Shown here: positions 5,443 through 8,163 of the stretch, piece after piece
How positions within the stretch are numbered: the first letter of the stretch is position 1
Layout of the letters: each line of letters starts with the position of its first letter
Assembly (NCBI GenBank): GCA_019247135.1
Contig: JAFAPL010001102.1
Location: 1-8,163 of the forward strand
DNA from: Chloroflexota bacterium
GTDB taxonomy: Bacteria; Chloroflexota; UBA6077; CF-72
Reading direction: 5' to 3'
Length of the DNA: 8,163 bases
The notes under the pieces: model-generated
Seen by the model: only the letters and a program-made list of their open reading frames with translations
What the model was told of the DNA's origin: nothing
The model's database searches: none
Translations under genes and position numbers: made by a program

Positions 5443-7754
5443 TGGCACTTGTGGAAGAGCAGATCCCGCTGCGGCTGGTTGGCAAGCGGGCCAAGCGCGC
5501 GGACGCTCCAGAACGACTCACTGGCCAGGTGCGTTACACAGCCGATCTGGCGTTGCCCGGTCTGTTGCACGCCCGCCTGGTGCGCAGCCCACACGCTTCG
5601 GCGCGGATCGTCTCGGTCGACAAGTCCGAGGCGCTGCGCATGCCCGGTGTCGTCTCGGTCCTGACCGCCGAAGACTTGCCCGTTCAGGACATCCGCGAGG
5701 CAGTCGACAATCGCAGCATCGTCATGGCTCTCGACCGTGTCGTGTATGCCGGCCAGCCCGTCGCCGTCGTGCTGGCCGAGACGGAGGCCGCTGCGGAAGA
5801 CGGCGCACAGGCTGTCGAGGTCGAATTCGAGGCTCAAGACGCCACCGTCGATCCGCTGCACGCACTGGATCCAGATTCACCTGTCGTCCGCAATCGGAAC
5901 GCGAAGAACGACGAAGAGCTCGGCATGCACGGCGCTGCGGCCGGCGGAAGCGAAGCGGAGCAACCGCAAGCTCCGAATGTGGCGAGCCATCAGCGCTACC
6001 ACCGCGGCGACATGGACAAGGCGTTCGAGCAAGCAGACCTGATCGTCGAGCGCGAGTACCGCACACCGTGGGTCCACCAGAGCTATATGGAGCCCCAGGT
6101 GTGCGCCGCGACGACCGATCCGCTCGGCAACGTCGTGGTGTACGCCTGCACGCAAGCAATGTTTCGCACCCGCGATACCGTTGCCGCGGTGCTCGGAAAG
6201 TCCCCTCGCCAGGTGCGTGTGTATGCGATGCCGGTGGGTGGTGGCTTCGGCGGCAAGTTCGGCCTGATCGAGCCGCTCACGGCGGCGCTCGCCGTTGCTG
6301 CTCAGCGCCCGGTTCTCCTTGCTTTCACGCGTGTGGAGGAATTCGGGGCCAGCAACCCGGCGCCGTCCTCGATTTTCCGCGTCAAGGCGGGCGTCAAGTC
6401 TGACGGCACGTTCGTCGCGCTGAAAGGCGACGTGATTTTCGACGCGGGCGCGAAACCGGGTGCTCCGGCGGCGCACGCGGCTCTGTGTCTGGCAGTCTTC
6501 TACCGCTGGCCGAACATCGATATCGACGCTACGGAAGTGGTGACGCACAAGACTCCGACGGGCGCGTATCGCGCACCTGGTTTGCCGCAGGCCATGTTTG
6601 CTTCGGAAAGTCTGGTGGACGAGATCGCCGAAAAGCTGCACATGGATCCGATCGAGCTGCGGAAAAAGAATGTCGCGCATGAAGGCGACACCCGTCCGGA
6701 TGGTACGCCATGGCCTCCCATCGGGCTCGAGCAGTGTCTCGACCGCGCCGCCAGTGTGTACAAAGAAGAGCTCGCTGCCGCGGGGCCGAACGAAGGCGTT
6801 GGCGTCGCACTGGGCGGCTGGTTTGGTGGAGTGGAGCCGTCGTCGGCGCTGTGTCGACTGGAGTCGGATGGAACGCTCCAGGTCGCGATCGGCGCGGTCG
6901 ATCTCACTGGCACCAACGCCGGCTTCCAGGTCATCGCGGCGGAGGCGTTCGGTTTCGAGAGCGTCGACAAGGTACGCGTCACCACCGTGGACACGGACTC
7001 TGCTCCCTACTCCGGCGCAACCGGCGGCAGCAAAACCATGTACACCATGGGACCGTCGGTGATGAAGGCGGCGCAGGAGGCGCGCGAGCGCGTGCTGAAG
7101 ATCGCCGCGGCGGATATGGAAGCCGCCGTTGACGACCTGGAGCTGGTGAACGGCGAAGTGCGCGTGAAGGGTGTGCCCGACAAAGTCCGTACGCTACGCG
7201 ACATCTACAAGTTGAGCGCTTCGTTCGGCGCCAAGTACGAACCGGTCGTCGGCAAAGGCGAAGCCGCCATCGTCCAGCGCAGCCCTGGCACTGGCGTCCA
7301 CATCGCGCGAGTACGCGTCGACCCGGAGCTCGGCCGTATCCAACCACTGCGCTATGTCGTCGTTCAGGACGTCGGCAAGGCCATCAATCCGGCCCTCGTG
7401 GAGGCGCAGATCCACGGCGGCGGAGCACAGGGCGTGGGTTGGGGTATGTACGAGGAGATCGTGCACGACGACTCCGGCACGCCCATCACCGCCAGCTTGA
7501 TGGACTACACGATTCCGAAGGCCAGTCAGCTGCCGGAGCTGCAAGCGATCCTGGTCGAGGTTCCGTCCAAGATTGGACCCTTTGGCGCGAAACCTGTTGG
7601 AGAGCCACCGATCATTCCAGGCGGAGCCGTGATCGCGAATGCCGTGCACGCCGCCACTGGCGCGCGTGTGACGGAGCTGCCGCTGAGTTCGGAGCGCGTG
7701 CGCAAAGCGCTGGAGACGAACGGGACCAACGGCCAGAACGGTCAGTACAGCTAA
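5442..7754 (+). CDS. Xanthine dehydrogenase-family molybdopterin-binding subunit
   Basis: This 770-residue large subunit of a molybdenum hydroxylase carries the Mo-pterin cofactor that inserts a water-derived oxygen into an aldehyde or N-heterocycle. It normally works with an FAD and a 2Fe-2S subunit in the cytoplasm. Residues about 15-140 are the a/b hammerhead domain (RLTGQVRYTADLALPGLL, LVRSPHASARI), followed by a linker and the Mo-binding domains. Visible motifs are GGGFGGK (266-272), PTGAYRAPG (372-380), TGATGGS-type and QGVGWGMYEE (663-672) cofactor contacts, and GEPP (720-723) with Glu721, the expected catalytic base. Form I CO dehydrogenase's AYxCSFR and form II's AYRGAGR are absent, so it is not CoxL. 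The substrate is unknown. Length is normal for the family and the frame has no lesion. ATG 5442 is chosen because homology starts at once and a -10 element sits just upstream; the frame extends to 5364. The tail is Asn/Gly-rich (ETNGTNGQNGQYS). No partner subunit is adjacent. Confidence 0.93.
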   Translation: MALVEEQIPLRLVGKRAKRADAPERLTGQVRYTADLALPGLLHARLVRSPHASARIVSVDKSEALRMPGVVSVLTAEDLPVQDIREAVDNRSIVMALDRVVYAGQPVAVVLAETEAAAEDGAQAVEVEFEAQDATVDPLHALDPDSPVVRNRNAKNDEELGMHGAAAGGSEAEQPQAPNVASHQRYHRGDMDKAFEQADLIVEREYRTPWVHQSYMEPQVCAATTDPLGNVVVYACTQAMFRTRDTVAAVLGKSPRQVRVYAMPVGGGFGGKFGLIEPLTAALAVAAQRPVLLAFTRVEEFGASNPAPSSIFRVKAGVKSDGTFVALKGDVIFDAGAKPGAPAAHAALCLAVFYRWPNIDIDATEVVTHKTPTGAYRAPGLPQAMFASESLVDEIAEKLHMDPIELRKKNVAHEGDTRPDGTPWPPIGLEQCLDRAASVYKEELAAAGPNEGVGVALGGWFGGVEPSSALCRLESDGTLQVAIGAVDLTGTNAGFQVIAAEAFGFESVDKVRVTTVDTDSAPYSGATGGSKTMYTMGPSVMKAAQEARERVLKIAAADMEAAVDDLELVNGEVRVKGVPDKVRTLRDIYKLSASFGAKYEPVVGKGEAAIVQRSPGTGVHIARVRVDPELGRIQPLRYVVVQDVGKAINPALVEAQIHGGGAQGVGWGMYEEIVHDDSGTPITASLMDYTIPKASQLPELQAILVEVPSKIGPFGAKPVGEPPIIPGGAVIANAVHAATGARVTELPLSSERVRKALETNGTNGQNGQYS

Positions 7755-7769
7755 GCCGAGGAGTCACCG

Positions 7770-7806
7770 CGCGCGGACGGCACCCAGATGAGGCGCCGTC
7801 CGCGCG
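7770..7806. terminator. Strong GC hairpin between convergent genes, probable bidirectional terminator
   Basis: CGCGCGGACGGC (7770-7781) pairs perfectly over 12 bp with GCCGTCCGCGCG (7795-7806) around a 13-nt loop. It lies in the 59-bp gap between the converging hydroxylase and cupredoxin genes, where a shared terminator is expected. No T-run follows on either strand, so it is not a classic intrinsic terminator. It may act as an RNA-stabilising or U-less terminator hairpin. Confidence 0.6.
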
Positions 7807-7813
7807 GTAGGTG

Positions 7814-8163
7814 TTAGCGGCGGTCGACGACGATCGTGCCGGTCATGCCCAGTGCAGCGTGCAGGGCGCAAAAGTAGCTATACGTTCCCGGCGCAACGAA
7901 CGTCACTGAGAAGTCCGTACTGGCACGGCGTACACCGATGAAGCCGGAGCTTACGGTGGATGTCACCGGGGCCGAGATGGTCGCGTGAAACGAGGCGTCA
8001 TTTCCGGCTGGCGCGGCGACATTGGCCGGGGCCGGTCCAAACGTCACCGTGTGTGGTGAAATGGAATCCGGATTCGTCCAGGTGACCGTATCGCCGACGC
8101 GGACGCGCTGGACGGCCGGCAAGAAGCGAGCGACAAATACCTGCCCATCACCACCTCCAGTGA
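7814..8163 (-). CDS. Blue-copper (plastocyanin/azurin-like) cupredoxin domain protein, 5' end beyond the window
   Basis: This is the C-terminal cupredoxin domain of a copper-binding electron-transfer or copper-handling protein, of a type normally exported. The beta-sandwich reads VRVGDTVTWTNPD, then SPHTVTFGP with the first His ligand (codon 8051-8053). It ends APGTYSYFCALHAALGMTG, which supplies Cys (7868-7870), His and Met, so the complete type 1 site His-Cys-His-Met is present. A typical strand VTGTIVV-like end closes the fold. A TTG at 8120-8122 could be read as a start, but the frame continues without a stop to the window edge with TGGGDGQVFVARFLP. Related proteins have an N-terminal signal or an additional copper domain before this point, so I treat the gene as partial. 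It converges on the hydroxylase gene; no functional link is evident beyond both being redox proteins. Confidence 0.88.
   Translation of the reverse strand, partial: TGGGDGQVFVARFLPAVQRVRVGDTVTWTNPDSISPHTVTFGPAPANVAAPAGNDASFHATISAPVTSTVSSGFIGVRRASTDFSVTFVAPGTYSYFCALHAALGMTGTIVVDRR

Noticed and set aside
5877..6680. Long minus-strand open frame of 267 codons inside the hydroxylase gene
   Set aside because: It is antisense to a gene with complete family motifs; the translation is Arg/His-rich with no recognisable domain.

Overview
The window is GC-rich, with genes on both strands. It looks like chromosomal DNA from a high-GC bacterium, and my best guess is Chloroflexota or a related soil lineage, with Actinomycetota as the alternative. 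That guess rests on general resemblance of the molybdenum hydroxylase, NRAMP-like and cupredoxin proteins to families I know from those groups, and on a leaderless-type start. No rRNA, tRNA, CRISPR array, insertion sequence or phage gene is visible.

Layout: (1) 197-589 (-) is a stand-alone response-regulator receiver domain. (2) 777-1889 (+) is an intact membrane-anchored alpha/beta hydrolase, divergent from the receiver, with two small dyads in the gap. (3) 1940-5188 is a block of gene decay. It holds a zinc-free MDR-type alcohol dehydrogenase/quinone oxidoreductase relic (+) with a nonsense codon and a large internal deletion. Next comes an intact 65-residue membrane protein (-), then an NRAMP-type metal transporter relic (-) with several frameshifts and a nonsense codon. 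Last is a second receiver-domain relic (-) with an internal deletion. (4) 5442-7754 (+) is an intact 770-residue molybdopterin-binding subunit of a xanthine dehydrogenase-family hydroxylase, with a probable leaderless promoter. (5) 7814-8163 (-) is a secreted-type blue-copper (plastocyanin/azurin-like) protein. It converges on the hydroxylase across a strong hairpin and runs off the window end.

The genes do not form an evident pathway. The most notable pattern is that three genes in a contiguous 3.2 kb have reading-frame lesions, while both flanking genes are clean over 1.1 kb and 2.3 kb. This suggests a locally decaying region, or a local sequence-quality problem that would need raw reads to exclude. 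The hydroxylase large subunit is also unusual in having neither its FAD nor its 2Fe-2S partner subunit beside it. I did not find a convincing new biological system here.
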